The notes under the pieces: generated by a model
Database searches by the model: none
Seen by the model: only the letters and a program-made list of their open reading frames with translations
Told to the model about the DNA's origin: nothing
Shown: one piece after another, positions 38,320 to 46,849 of the stretch
Numbering within the stretch: position 1 is the first letter of the stretch
How the letters are laid out: each line of letters starts with the position of its first letter
Source: Aquabacterium sp.
GTDB taxonomy: Bacteria; Pseudomonadota; Gammaproteobacteria; Burkholderiales; Burkholderiaceae_C
DNA: 64,000 nucleotides
Assembly (NCBI RefSeq): GCF_016195855.1
Contig: NZ_JACPYU010000003.1
Coordinates: forward strand, 1 to 64,000
Direction: 5' to 3'
Position numbers and translations under genes: made by a program

Positions 38320-38455
38320 CATAATCGTTTACATGCATCTGAGCTGTTCTGAACTCAGTCCACTGTCTGACCACCGATCCACCGAGCATCGACCTGATGC
38401 CTGTGAGATCGACCAGCCTGAGGCCGCACATTGTCTTGTGCGGCCTTTTTGTTTG
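38320..38455 (+). ncRNA. Candidate small RNA or leader upstream of phoH
   Basis: A region without ORF, bounded by the peroxiredoxin terminator and a second perfect terminator, lies just before the PhoH gene. A possible extended -10 TGTGCATAAT ends at 38325, giving a start near 38332 and an RNA of about 120 nt. Hairpins CTGAG/CTCAG (38339-38343 with 38354-38358) and GCATC/GATGC (38386-38390 with 38396-38400) precede the terminator. No matching -35 is evident. It could be an independent sRNA or a phoH attenuator. Confidence 0.45.
38421..38455 (+). terminator. Intrinsic terminator immediately upstream of phoH
   Basis: Perfect 10-bp stem AGGCCGCACA/TGTGCGGCCT (38421-38430 with 38437-38446), six-base loop, then TTTTGTTTGT. 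It lies 26 bp before the PhoH start, so it either ends a separate RNA or attenuates phoH. Confidence 0.88.
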
Positions 38456-38481
38456 TGCCTTCACTCCTGACGGACTTCATC

Positions 38482-40239
38482 ATGCCTCTGCCCAAGCCGC
38501 CCACCAAACGCGCTGACATGCTGACCGCTGAAGACTTCGCGTCCCAGCCCAAACCTGTCAAGCAAGCCAAGAGCAACACACGCTCTTCATCGGCCAAAGC
38601 AGCCCCCATCAACGTTCAGCCACCCGTGCTGGAGTTGGTGAGACCCGCCCCCGCCGTTGCCGAGCAAGTCACCGCACCCAAACCCGCAAGCACCAAAACG
38701 GGGCGAGCGCCTGCCCCCATCGTGGCCGACAAGGCCGATTCGATGCCGGTGGCCACCAAACCCAGCAACGGCGACACCCGATCCCGCGCCAACCCCTCGC
38801 CGGGCTCCAGCCCCACACGCCGCCGCCGCGACGTGGGTGGCCCCGCCAAGCTCTTCGTGCTGGACACCAACGTCCTGCTGCACGACCCGATGTCCCTCTT
38901 CCGCTTTGAAGAGCACGATATCTACCTGCCCATGATCACGCTGGAAGAGCTGGACGGGCACAAGAAAGGCATGACCGAAGTGGCGCGCAACGCTCGCCAG
39001 GTCAGCCGGGATCTGGACCAGTTGGCCGCCGACATGAGCAGCCGCCAGCAGGTTGACCCCGCTTCGGGCATCGACCTGACCAAGACCGGCCACGTCGAGG
39101 CCAAGGGCAAGCTGTACTTCCAGACCATGGGCATGGAGGTGCACCTGCCTGCGGGCCTGCCACAAGGCAAGGCCGACAACCAGATTCTGGGTGTCGTGCA
39201 GGCCCTGCGCAGCCAGCATCCGGGGCGCGATGTCGTGCTGGTGTCCAAGGACATCAACATGCGCATCAAGGCCCGTGCGCTGGGCCTGATCGCAGAAGAC
39301 TACTTCAACGACAAGACCCTGGAAGACGGCGACCTGCTGTACACCGGCGTGCTGCCCCTGCCCGCCGATTTCTGGGACCGCCATGCCAAGGGCATGGAGA
39401 GCTGGCAGCAAGGCGGCATCACCTACTACCGCGTCAGCGGCCCGATGGTGCCGGTCTTCCTGGTCAACCAGTTCGTGTACCTTGAAAGCCCGGGTGCCAC
39501 GCCCTGGTACGGCAAGGTCCTCGAGATCACGGGCAAGACAGCCGTGCTCAAGACGCTCAAGGACTACGCCAACCAGAAGCACTCCGTGTGGGGCGTGGCT
39601 GCGCGCAACCGCGAACAGAACTTCGCCCTCAACCTGCTGATGGACCCGGAATGCGACTTCGTGACGCTGACGGGCTCGGCCGGTACCGGCAAGACGCTGA
39701 TGACGCTGGCCGCGGCCTTGTGCCAGGTGCTCGACGAGCGCCGCTACACCGAGATCATCGTCACCCGTGTGACGGTGCCGGTGGGTGAAGACATCGGCTT
39801 CCTGCCCGGCACGGAAGAAGAAAAGATGTCGCCCTGGATGGGCGCGCTGGACGACAACCTGGAGGTGCTCGCACGCGGCGACAACAGCGCGGGCGAATGG
39901 GGTCGCGCGGCCACCAATGAACTGGTGCGCAGCAAGATCAAGATCAAGAGCATGAACTTCATGCGGGGCCGCACCTTCCTGAACAAGTTCCTGATCATCG
40001 ACGAGGCGCAGAACCTGACACCCAAGCAGATGAAGACGCTGATCACGCGTGCCGGCCCGGGCACCAAGATCATCTGCCTGGGCAACCTGGCCCAGATCGA
40101 CACGCCGTACCTGACCGAAGGCAGCTCGGGCCTGACCTACGCGGTGGACAAGTTCAAGGGCTGGCCGCACGGCGGGCACATCACCCTGGCACGTGGCGAG
40201 CGTTCACGCCTGGCAGACTTCGCCTCTGAAGTGCTCTGA
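38482..40239 (+). CDS. PIN-PhoH fusion ATPase (PhoH2-like)
   Basis: A 585-residue protein with three parts. Residues 1-120 are Pro/Ala/Lys-rich and probably disordered. A PIN ribonuclease domain (about 123-265) has acidic residues in FVLDTNVLLHDP, MITLEELDGHKKG and VLVSKDINMRIKA. A PhoH ATPase domain (about 365-580) has Walker A TGSAGTGKTLM, Walker B NKFLIIDEAQNLTP, and a PVGEDIGFLPGTEEEKMSPW motif. Such fusions are proposed RNA helicase-nucleases related to toxin VapC. The start ATG at 38482. It is preceded by a terminator-bounded RNA and followed by a terminator. Confidence 0.92.
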   Translation: MPLPKPPTKRADMLTAEDFASQPKPVKQAKSNTRSSSAKAAPINVQPPVLELVRPAPAVAEQVTAPKPASTKTGRAPAPIVADKADSMPVATKPSNGDTRSRANPSPGSSPTRRRRDVGGPAKLFVLDTNVLLHDPMSLFRFEEHDIYLPMITLEELDGHKKGMTEVARNARQVSRDLDQLAADMSSRQQVDPASGIDLTKTGHVEAKGKLYFQTMGMEVHLPAGLPQGKADNQILGVVQALRSQHPGRDVVLVSKDINMRIKARALGLIAEDYFNDKTLEDGDLLYTGVLPLPADFWDRHAKGMESWQQGGITYYRVSGPMVPVFLVNQFVYLESPGATPWYGKVLEITGKTAVLKTLKDYANQKHSVWGVAARNREQNFALNLLMDPECDFVTLTGSAGTGKTLMTLAAALCQVLDERRYTEIIVTRVTVPVGEDIGFLPGTEEEKMSPWMGALDDNLEVLARGDNSAGEWGRAATNELVRSKIKIKSMNFMRGRTFLNKFLIIDEAQNLTPKQMKTLITRAGPGTKIICLGNLAQIDTPYLTEGSSGLTYAVDKFKGWPHGGHITLARGERSRLADFASEVL

Positions 40240-40263
40240 GCACCACCCAGCTTCATGCTGCAC

Positions 40264-40290
40264 AAGGACCCCATTCGGGGTCCTTTTCCT
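40264..40290 (+). terminator. Terminator of the PIN-PhoH gene
   Basis: AAGGACCCC/GGGGTCCTT (40264-40272 with 40277-40285), loop ATTC, followed by TTCCTTT. Confidence 0.88.
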
Positions 40291-40418
40291 TTATGGCTTT
40301 CAGAAGATGGAAATGCGCGCATTACTTGGCACAAACAGCGAGACAACTTGATCCGGCCCCGACACAAAGCACTTGCAAATCGACAGAATGAAGAAGTAAG
40401 CAGCAGTAAGTCTTCATC

Positions 40419-41801
40419 TTGAACCCGGCCACCACCATCGCAACAACTTCATCAGGCATCAGCACCACCCAGTTTCTGGTCGTGCTGGCCCTCATGTTGA
40501 TCCTGATGGTTGCCGGCCTGGCAGGGCTGACTCAGCGTCGTTCACGCCGATTGACATCCTGGCACTGGCTGGACCGGCTGTCTGACCTGGTGCTGTCCAA
40601 AGACCCCAAGCAGACCGTGCTGCTGCTGCGCTACCTGGTGGGGGCCGCCAACAGCGTGGCAGGGATCGCGGCGCTGAACTACGGCGTATCTGAAAAAGTC
40701 ATCGAAGCCGATGGCAGCAGTTGGCTGACGGCCACCGCCATTTTTTGCGCACTGGGTTTCTACGCGGTGATGCGCATGGGGTTCAACCAGCGCTTTGCCG
40801 ACCCGTCCATGGCCGCACCGCAGATCATCTGCGCCGTGCTCTTCCTGGCCTGGGGCTACACCTTGGGCGGGCCGGGCAGCCCCATCGCCCTGCTGCTGTT
40901 GTTCGTGTTCCTGATGTTCAGCATCTTCACCTCCACCACACGCACGCTGATCCAGGCTTGCCTGGTTGCGGCCGTGGCGTTCGGGGTGGCCATGACCCAC
41001 GTGGCGCAATCAACGCCGCAGGTGCCCTACATGGCCAAGCTGCAGCTTGTGTATTTCTGCGTGATGCTGTTCATGCTGGTGAGCGTGTGCGTGCTGGTCT
41101 CCCAGTTCAACCGCATGCGGGACAAGTCCACCCGGCGCAAGCAGGAGTTGTCTGAAGCCCTGGCCCGCATTCAGGACCTGGCCACGCGCGACGAACTCAC
41201 CGGCCTGTTCAACCGCCGGCACATGCTGGAATTGCTCAACAACGAGAAGCACCGCAGCATCCGCAGCGAACGGCGCTTTTGCATCGCCCTGATCGACGTG
41301 GACCGTTTCAAGTCGGTCAATGACACGCATGGGCACGGTGTGGGCGACGAGGTGCTGGCCTCCGTGGCGGGCGTGATCACCGGTGGCCTGCGCGAAACCG
41401 ACGTGGTGGCACGCTGGGGTGGCGAAGAGTTCCTGGTCATGTTCACCGACACCGACTGCCCGACCGCCGAGCTGGTGCTGTCGCGCATCCAGATGATGCT
41501 GTCGGCGACGATGGTCAGCCAGGCGGTGCCCAGCTTGCATGTGACGTTCTCGGCCGGGCTGACCCACTACGACGCCGAAGAGATGCTGACACGCACCATC
41601 GACCGCGCCGACAGGGGGCTCTACATGGCCAAGGCAGGCGGGCGCAACCGCGTGGTGCGGCTGGAGCCCGGGCAACCCGAGGTCGCCACACCTGCTGCAG
41701 CCCCTGCAGGCAAGCCGACGACGATGTCCTCAGTCGCGCTCGAAAACCGCCATGCTTTCGACGTGGGCGGTATGGGGAAACATGTTCACCGCCCCGCCTG
41801 A
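40419..41801 (+). CDS. Membrane-bound diguanylate cyclase
   Basis: Up to 460 residues, with about six hydrophobic segments in the first 230 and a GGDEF domain at about 245-415. The domain carries [37 protein letters not shown], the active-site [11 protein letters not shown] and [15 protein letters not shown]. An Ala/Pro-rich tail follows. The start is a TTG at 40419 without a clear ribosome-binding site, so the true start may be the ATG about 25 codons later. The 3' end overlaps the converging rlmD by 72 bp, which is unusual and suggests that the tail is lineage-specific. Confidence 0.88.
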   Translation: MNPATTIATTSSGISTTQFLVVLALMLILMVAGLAGLTQRRSRRLTSWHWLDRLSDLVLSKDPKQTVLLLRYLVGAANSVAGIAALNYGVSEKVIEADGSSWLTATAIFCALGFYAVMRMGFNQRFADPSMAAPQIICAVLFLAWGYTLGGPGSPIALLLLFVFLMFSIFTSTTRTLIQACLVAAVAFGVAMTHVAQSTPQVPYMAKLQLVYFCVMLFMLVSVCVLVSQFNRMRDKSTRRKQELSEALARIQDLATRDELTGLFNRRHMLELLNNEKHRSIRSERRFCIALIDVDRFKSVNDTHGHGVGDEVLASVAGVITGGLRETDVVARWGGEEFLVMFTDTDCPTAELVLSRIQMMLSATMVSQAVPSLHVTFSAGLTHYDAEEMLTRTIDRADRGLYMAKAGGRNRVVRLEPGQPEVATPAAAPAGKPTTMSSVALENRHAFDVGGMGKHVHRPA

Positions 41802-43169
41802 GACGCAGCGGTAGCCCGCCTGGTGCACCAGCAGGCCGGCATCCCGGGCCAGGGTGGCCGGGTTGCAGCTCACGTAGACGATGCGCTTGGGCGGCACCCA
41901 GTCTGGCACCAGGGTCGGGTCCTGATGCAGGTCGGCCATGGCCTTGGCCAGGGCAAAAGCGCCTTCACGCGGTGGGTCCACCAGCCACTTGTCGGCGTGG
42001 CCATAACTGGCCAGCTCCTGCGGGGTGATCTCGAACAGGTTGCGCGCCACGAAGCTGGTGTTGGCATCCACCTGGTTGAACTTCGCGTTCTCGCGTGAGC
42101 GCGCCACCAGGGCCTCGCTGCCCTCGATGCCCAGCACCTCAAGGGCCTGTGTGGCCAGCGGCAAGGTGAAGTTGCCCAGGCCGCAGAACCAGTCGATCAC
42201 GCGCTCGGTGGGCTGCACGTCCAGCAGGCGCAGCGCCCGGCCCACCAGCACCTGGTTGATGGCGTGGTTGACCTGGGTGAAGTCGGTCGGCTTGAATGGC
42301 ATGGTGATGCCGAATTCAGGCAGGGTGTAGTCCAGCGACGGCAGGGATTCGTCCAGCGGGTGCACGGTGTCCGGCCCCTTGGGCTGCAGCCACCACGAAA
42401 TAGTGTGCTTGCCGCCATCGTGGGCGCTGTGCTCGATGGCAAAGTCCTTCAGGCGCTGCGCGTCGGCCGCGCTGAGTGCGTTCAGATGGCGCAGCACCAG
42501 CACGGTCACCTGGGTGCCGATGGCCACTTCGATCTGCGGCAGGCTTTCGCGCTGGTCCATGCCCATGATCAGCGCGCGCAAGGGCATCAGCAGGCGGCTC
42601 ATGTGGGGTGGCAGGATCTCGCAGGTCTGCATGTCGGCCACATAGCGCGACTTGCGCTCGTGGAAGCCCACCAGCACGGTGTTCTTCTTGGCCACGTAGC
42701 GCACGGACAGGCGGGCGCGGTAGCGATAGCCCCAGGTCGGCCCCTCGATGGGGCGCAGCAGCATCTCGGGCTTGACCTTGCCCAGGTGCCAGAGGTTGTC
42801 CTCCAGCACGCGTTGTTTGACGGCCACCTGGGCGCTGGGGTGGAAATGCTGCATCTTGCAGCCACCGCACAGGCCGAAGTAGGTGCACTTGGGCTTGACG
42901 CGCTGCGAGCTTTCGCTGCGCAACTCGGTCATGGTGCCCTGCTCCCAGTTGTTCTTCTTGCGCGACACGGTGACGCGCACCTCTTCGCCAGGCAGGGCAT
43001 CTTCGACGAACACCACCTTGCCGTTGGCGCGGTGAGCAACGCCCTGGGCTTCCAGATCCAGGGATTCGACCTTCAACCACTCCAGGTGGGCAGGCACGGA
43101 GATGTCAGCGGGTGTCGCCACGGCTTCAGCGGGGGCGGCAGAAACAGAAACGGGGGATGAATCACTCAT
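41730..43169 (-). CDS. rlmD: 23S rRNA (uracil-1939-C5)-methyltransferase RlmD
   Basis: SAM-dependent RNA methyltransferase with an N-terminal TRAM domain and an Fe-S cluster. The 479-residue protein has [20 protein letters not shown] (TRAM), cluster Cys in [16 protein letters not shown] and [12 protein letters not shown]-binding [14 protein letters not shown], and the catalytic Cys in [15 protein letters not shown]. The start ATG at 43169 begins [17 protein letters not shown]. In many betaproteobacteria rpoS separates nlpD from this gene; here only 88 bp lie between them. Confidence 0.95.
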   Translation of the reverse strand: MSDSSPVSVSAAPAEAVATPADISVPAHLEWLKVESLDLEAQGVAHRANGKVVFVEDALPGEEVRVTVSRKKNNWEQGTMTELRSESSQRVKPKCTYFGLCGGCKMQHFHPSAQVAVKQRVLEDNLWHLGKVKPEMLLRPIEGPTWGYRYRARLSVRYVAKKNTVLVGFHERKSRYVADMQTCEILPPHMSRLLMPLRALIMGMDQRESLPQIEVAIGTQVTVLVLRHLNALSAADAQRLKDFAIEHSAHDGGKHTISWWLQPKGPDTVHPLDESLPSLDYTLPEFGITMPFKPTDFTQVNHAINQVLVGRALRLLDVQPTERVIDWFCGLGNFTLPLATQALEVLGIEGSEALVARSRENAKFNQVDANTSFVARNLFEITPQELASYGHADKWLVDPPREGAFALAKAMADLHQDPTLVPDWVPPKRIVYVSCNPATLARDAGLLVHQAGYRCVSGGAVNMFPHTAHVESMAVFERD

Positions 43170-43223
43170 CCCCCGATTGTCTCAGGACTGGAGGGCTCCC
43201 CGGCCGGGCGGGGCCCCTCACCT

Positions 43224-43248
43224 GTGCGGTTCAGCCGTGCGGTTCAGC
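43224..43248. repeat. Tandem 12-bp repeat between nlpD and rlmD
   Basis: GTGCGGTTCAGC occurs twice (43224-43235 and 43237-43248), separated by one base. It lies in the 88-bp gap where rpoS is normally found, next to a GC-rich imperfect palindrome (about 43188-43218). Confidence 0.7.
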
Positions 43249-43257
43249 AGTGAAGCC

Positions 43258-44199
43258 TCATCGGCTGGGCAATTGTTTGGCCGGGTCGATCGGCTTGCCT
43301 TGCTTGCGAATCTCGAAGTGCAGCTGGACGCGATCGGTGTCGGTCGAGCCCATTTCGGCAATTTTCTGGCCCTTGCGCACAGCCTGGTCTTCCTTGACCA
43401 GCAGCGTCTGGTTGTGGGCGTAGGCGGTCAGGTACTCGCCGTTGTGCTTGATGATGATGAGGTTGCCATAACCGCGCAGGCCGGAGCCGGCGTACACGAC
43501 ACGGCCGTCAGCAGCTGCCAGCACGGGGTCGCCCGTCTTGCCACCAATGGCCAGGCCCTTGCGCTTGCCCTCTTCGAAATTGCCGATGGTCGGGCCATTG
43601 GCAGGCCAGGCCCATGCGGGTTCGTCCGCATCCTTGCTGCTGTCCTTGGCGGCCTCCTTGCCTGTGTCCTTGGCCTCGGCGGCACTGGCTGCACCACCCG
43701 AGGATGCCGCGCTGGCTGCACCGCTGGCGGCACTGGCCGAACCCGCAGCAGCGCCGGATGCGCCCTTGGCCGGGCCGCCCTTGCTGTCCAGCGCGCGGCT
43801 TTCAATCTTGGGGCTGGTGACGGGTTTGGCCGAGGCAATGGCCGAAGAACCCGCCGCACCGGCGTCTGCCGTGGGTGGCACAACGCGCAGGACCTGCCCG
43901 ACCTCGATCAGGTTGGGGTTGTCCAGATTGTTCCAGGACGCCAGATCACGCCAGTTCTGGCCGGCATCCAGCGAGATGCGGATCAAGGTGTCGCCAGGCT
44001 TGACGGTGTAATAGCCGGGCTTGCCTGCGTTCTCGGCGCCGGGCAGCACGCGTGGTGCGGTGGTCGCCGCAGACGAGCCTGGCGCACCCGTGCGCGAACG
44101 GTCTTCGACCGGCGCATGGTGACCTGGCGAAGCGCAGCCAGCCAAAATGAGCAACAACGCCGCCGAAGCAGCCAACCTGATAGTGGAAGTCATGTGCAT
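43258..44199 (-). CDS. nlpD: Lipoprotein NlpD, LysM plus degenerate M23 domain
   Basis: Outer-membrane lipoprotein predicted to activate the cell-separation amidase AmiC. The 313 residues have a lipoprotein signal (LLLILAGC, Cys about 22), a LysM domain (YYTVKPGDTLIRISLDAGQN, about 63-110), a long Ala/Ser-rich linker, and a C-terminal M23 domain. The usual HxGxD zinc motif is absent (GLAIGGKTGD instead), though His remain in YAHN and LHFEIR. This fits the catalytically inactive NlpD/EnvC activator class. Start 44199 or 44193. Third gene of surE-pcm-nlpD. Confidence 0.92.
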   Translation of the reverse strand: MHMTSTIRLAASAALLLILAGCASPGHHAPVEDRSRTGAPGSSAATTAPRVLPGAENAGKPGYYTVKPGDTLIRISLDAGQNWRDLASWNNLDNPNLIEVGQVLRVVPPTADAGAAGSSAIASAKPVTSPKIESRALDSKGGPAKGASGAAAGSASAASGAASAASSGGAASAAEAKDTGKEAAKDSSKDADEPAWAWPANGPTIGNFEEGKRKGLAIGGKTGDPVLAAADGRVVYAGSGLRGYGNLIIIKHNGEYLTAYAHNQTLLVKEDQAVRKGQKIAEMGSTDTDRVQLHFEIRKQGKPIDPAKQLPSR

Positions 44200-44248
44200 G
44201 AGGACACTCGATCGGGCCTGGGTGCACGGATGCACCAGCCCAATAACG

Positions 44249-45136
44249 TCATGTGGTGCCTGATTTTAGAGGGACGAACAGGACCGCACCGGCGCGACTG
44301 TGTTGCAAGCTGCCATCCAGCAAGCGGTCCAGAATGGTCAGCACCTGCGTGCCGCCACGTGCTTCTTCAAGCGGGGCCACCAGGCGACCGCCTGGAGCCA
44401 ATTGATCAATCCAGGCCTGCGGCAGCGCCGATCCACCTGCTGCAGCAATGATGGTGTCGTAAGGCGCCAGTGGTGCATGGCCAATCATGCCGTCACCATA
44501 CACCAAACGCACGTCGGGCCATTCGGGCAGGTGCTGGCGCAGCGTATCCAGGTTGGTTCGGGCCTTCAAATGCAGATCGCGCAGGCGCTCGATGGACACC
44601 ACGCGGCGCGACAGGTGCCCCAGCAACGCCGCCTGGTAACCGCAGCCACTGCCGATCTCCAGGCACACGCCCAGCGGTCTGTGCGGAACGCCCTCGGCCG
44701 CGGCCGGCACCCCAGGGCGCACGCACAGCAGCTGCATCATGGCCGCCACCACGGAGGGCTTGGAGATGGTCTGCCCCAGCCCGATGGGCAGGCTGGTGTC
44801 CTCATAGGCCTGGTTGACCAGGGCGGTATCGACAAAAAGATGGCGCGGCACCCGTGCAAACGCGTCCAGCACATGGGGATGGCTGATGCCGTCGAGCATC
44901 AGGCGCTCGACCATGCGGCGCCGGACATGGATGGAGTCCAGGCCCACCCCTTGCGGCGTGCTGTGGCGACGGCGGTCCTGCTCGGCCTGCTGCAGGTGGG
45001 CTTGCGGACGCAGCAAGGTCCGCGTGCCGGCGGGCGGCACGGGCGCGGATCTGGGGCCCGATGACTTGACCGTGGCCACCTGATCCAGCTGCAGCGGAAA
45101 GCGGCGCGGCTTGCGATCAGGCTGGCTGGCACTCAT
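44249..45136 (-). CDS. pcm: Protein-L-isoaspartate O-methyltransferase
   Basis: Methylates isoaspartyl residues to start repair of damaged proteins. The 295 residues are longer than E. coli Pcm (208), owing to an N-terminal basic extension of about 75 residues. The catalytic core has [49 protein letters not shown], the SAM motif [16 protein letters not shown], and [14 protein letters not shown]. The start ATG at 45136 overlaps the surE stop as ATGA, implying translational coupling. Confidence 0.94.
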   Translation of the reverse strand: MSASQPDRKPRRFPLQLDQVATVKSSGPRSAPVPPAGTRTLLRPQAHLQQAEQDRRRHSTPQGVGLDSIHVRRRMVERLMLDGISHPHVLDAFARVPRHLFVDTALVNQAYEDTSLPIGLGQTISKPSVVAAMMQLLCVRPGVPAAAEGVPHRPLGVCLEIGSGCGYQAALLGHLSRRVVSIERLRDLHLKARTNLDTLRQHLPEWPDVRLVYGDGMIGHAPLAPYDTIIAAAGGSALPQAWIDQLAPGGRLVAPLEEARGGTQVLTILDRLLDGSLQHSRAGAVLFVPLKSGTT

Positions 45137-45882
45137 CGGGTGGCCACCCATCCTTGCCACGCCGGCAGGCGCTGGTGGTCGGTCATGTCGACCTGCAGCG
45201 GGGTGATGGAGACCTGGCCCTGACGTACAGCGTGGAAATCGGTGCCCTCGCCGTCTTCCTTGGCTTCGCCAGCCGGGCCGATCCAGTAGAACATGTCGCC
45301 CCGCGGGTTGGCCTGCGGCACGGCGGGGAAGCTGGCGTGCCGGCGGCCCAGGCGGGTGATCGCCCAAGGGGCCTGATCAGCCTGGGCCGAGGCAGGAATG
45401 TTGACATTGAGCAGCCAGGGCCGCGAGGCGGGCGCCTGGGCCAGCACGTGCTCGACCACCTGGCGCGCCACGCGTGCGGCCACATCCAGGTGCTGCCAGC
45501 CCTTGTCGGTCAAGGAGAACGCGATGGAGGGCACGCCAAACAGGTAGCCCTCGGTGGCGGCGGCCACGGTGCCGGAGTACAAAGTGTCGTCGCCCATGTT
45601 GGCGCCGTTGTTGATACCCGACAGTACGAGGTCCGGTTTGGGGATCAAACCGGAGGTCAAGGCCAGGTGCACGCAGTCGGATGGGGTGCCGCTGATGTAG
45701 CGGAAGCCATTGGCGGCGGTGTGCAGGCTCAGCGGTTGATGCAGGCTCAGCGCGTTGGACGTGCCGCTGGCATTGCGCTCTGGCGCGAAGACGTCCACAT
45801 GGCCCAGCCCATTGCAGGCTTCGACCAGCGCGGCAATGCCAGGCGCCAGGTAGCCATCGTCGTTGGCAATCAAAATTCGCAT
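45133..45882 (-). CDS. surE: 5'-nucleotidase / exopolyphosphatase SurE
   Basis: Stress-survival phosphatase acting on nucleoside 5'-monophosphates. The 249 residues start [19 protein letters not shown], with the metal-binding DD pair. [32 protein letters not shown], and [21 protein letters not shown] complete the active site. The ATG at 45882 is chosen; seven codons upstream another ATG exists. It leads the surE-pcm-nlpD gene set. About 190 bp separate it from the divergent response regulator gene. Confidence 0.96.
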   Translation of the reverse strand: MRILIANDDGYLAPGIAALVEACNGLGHVDVFAPERNASGTSNALSLHQPLSLHTAANGFRYISGTPSDCVHLALTSGLIPKPDLVLSGINNGANMGDDTLYSGTVAAATEGYLFGVPSIAFSLTDKGWQHLDVAARVARQVVEHVLAQAPASRPWLLNVNIPASAQADQAPWAITRLGRRHASFPAVPQANPRGDMFYWIGPAGEAKEDGEGTDFHAVRQGQVSITPLQVDMTDHQRLPAWQGWVATR

Positions 45883-46073
45883 ACCTGGATTGTAGAAGCG
45901 CAACGCCTTTAATCGTCAAACCGTTTAAGCGGGGGGCCCAGTCGTGACGCACAGCGTTCCGGACCTGATAATCTCCCGGTGTCCGTCCGAAAGGATGACC
46001 CCGCCTGGTCCTCGCCGGGGCGGGCGCAACCGCAACCCTGGCAGGCCAACATGGCGGCTTCGGGAGGAGTGCC

Positions 46074-46802
46074 ATGGCCGTCAAGGTATTGATTCTTGAA
46101 GACAACCCGGTCGCCCGGGGCTTTCTGTGCCGCGTGGTACGAGAGAGCTTCAGCGACGTCAGCAGCATCACCGAAGCCGGTGATCTGGATGCTGCACGCC
46201 ATTTGCTGGGTCACGCCGCAGGTGGTCGTGCCGCACCGTCGGATGATCCTTATCAGTTGATCCTGGTTGACCTGGAGTTGCCCGATGGCAGCGGCCTGGA
46301 GTTGCTGACCGAGCTGGCCAACTACCCTGCCACCCGCATCGTCACCACCTTGTACTCTGACGATGACCACCTGTTCCCTGCCCTGCAATGCGGCGCCGAT
46401 GGTTACCTGCTCAAGGAAGACCGCTTCGAGGTGCTGGTGGAGGAGCTGCAGAAGATCGTACGGGGGCAACCACCACTGTCACCGGCCATTGCGCGCCGGC
46501 TGCTGACGCATTTCCGCTCCGGGGATGGCATGGGCAATGGTCATGGGCAAGCCCAGGCTCCGCAAGCGGTGGCCCCGGTCGCCGCTGCAGCGCCTGCCGT
46601 GCTGGACCACGAAAGGCTGACACCGCGCGAGAGCGAGGTCCTGACGTATCTGAGCAAAGGCTTCACGATCAAGGAAATCGCCTCGCTGATGGGCATCAAG
46701 TGGTTCACGGTGAACGACCACATCAAGTCCATCTACAAGAAGCTCAACGTCTCCAGCCGCGCTGAAGCCGCCGTTCTGGCCAGCAAGCAAGGGCTGGTCT
46801 GA
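46074..46802 (+). CDS. NarL/LuxR-family response regulator
   Basis: A 242-residue DNA-binding response regulator. The receiver domain (1-125) shows VLILEDNPVARG with the acidic pair, LILVDLELPDGSGLELL with the phospho-Asp (about 65), and GYLLKEDRFE with the conserved Lys. An Ala/Pro/Gln-rich linker (about 150-175) leads to a LuxR helix-turn-helix (LTPRESEVLTYLSKGFTIKE, then IKWFTVNDHIKSIYKKLNV). The start ATG at 46074 has GGGAGGAG upstream. The cognate kinase gene follows 47 bp later, so this is probably a two-gene system with an unknown signal. Confidence 0.92.
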   Translation: MAVKVLILEDNPVARGFLCRVVRESFSDVSSITEAGDLDAARHLLGHAAGGRAAPSDDPYQLILVDLELPDGSGLELLTELANYPATRIVTTLYSDDDHLFPALQCGADGYLLKEDRFEVLVEELQKIVRGQPPLSPAIARRLLTHFRSGDGMGNGHGQAQAPQAVAPVAAAAPAVLDHERLTPRESEVLTYLSKGFTIKEIASLMGIKWFTVNDHIKSIYKKLNVSSRAEAAVLASKQGLV

Positions 46803-46849
46803 CGTGCCCCCAACGGGCCTGACCTGCCCGGCCACGCTGCAAGACCACC

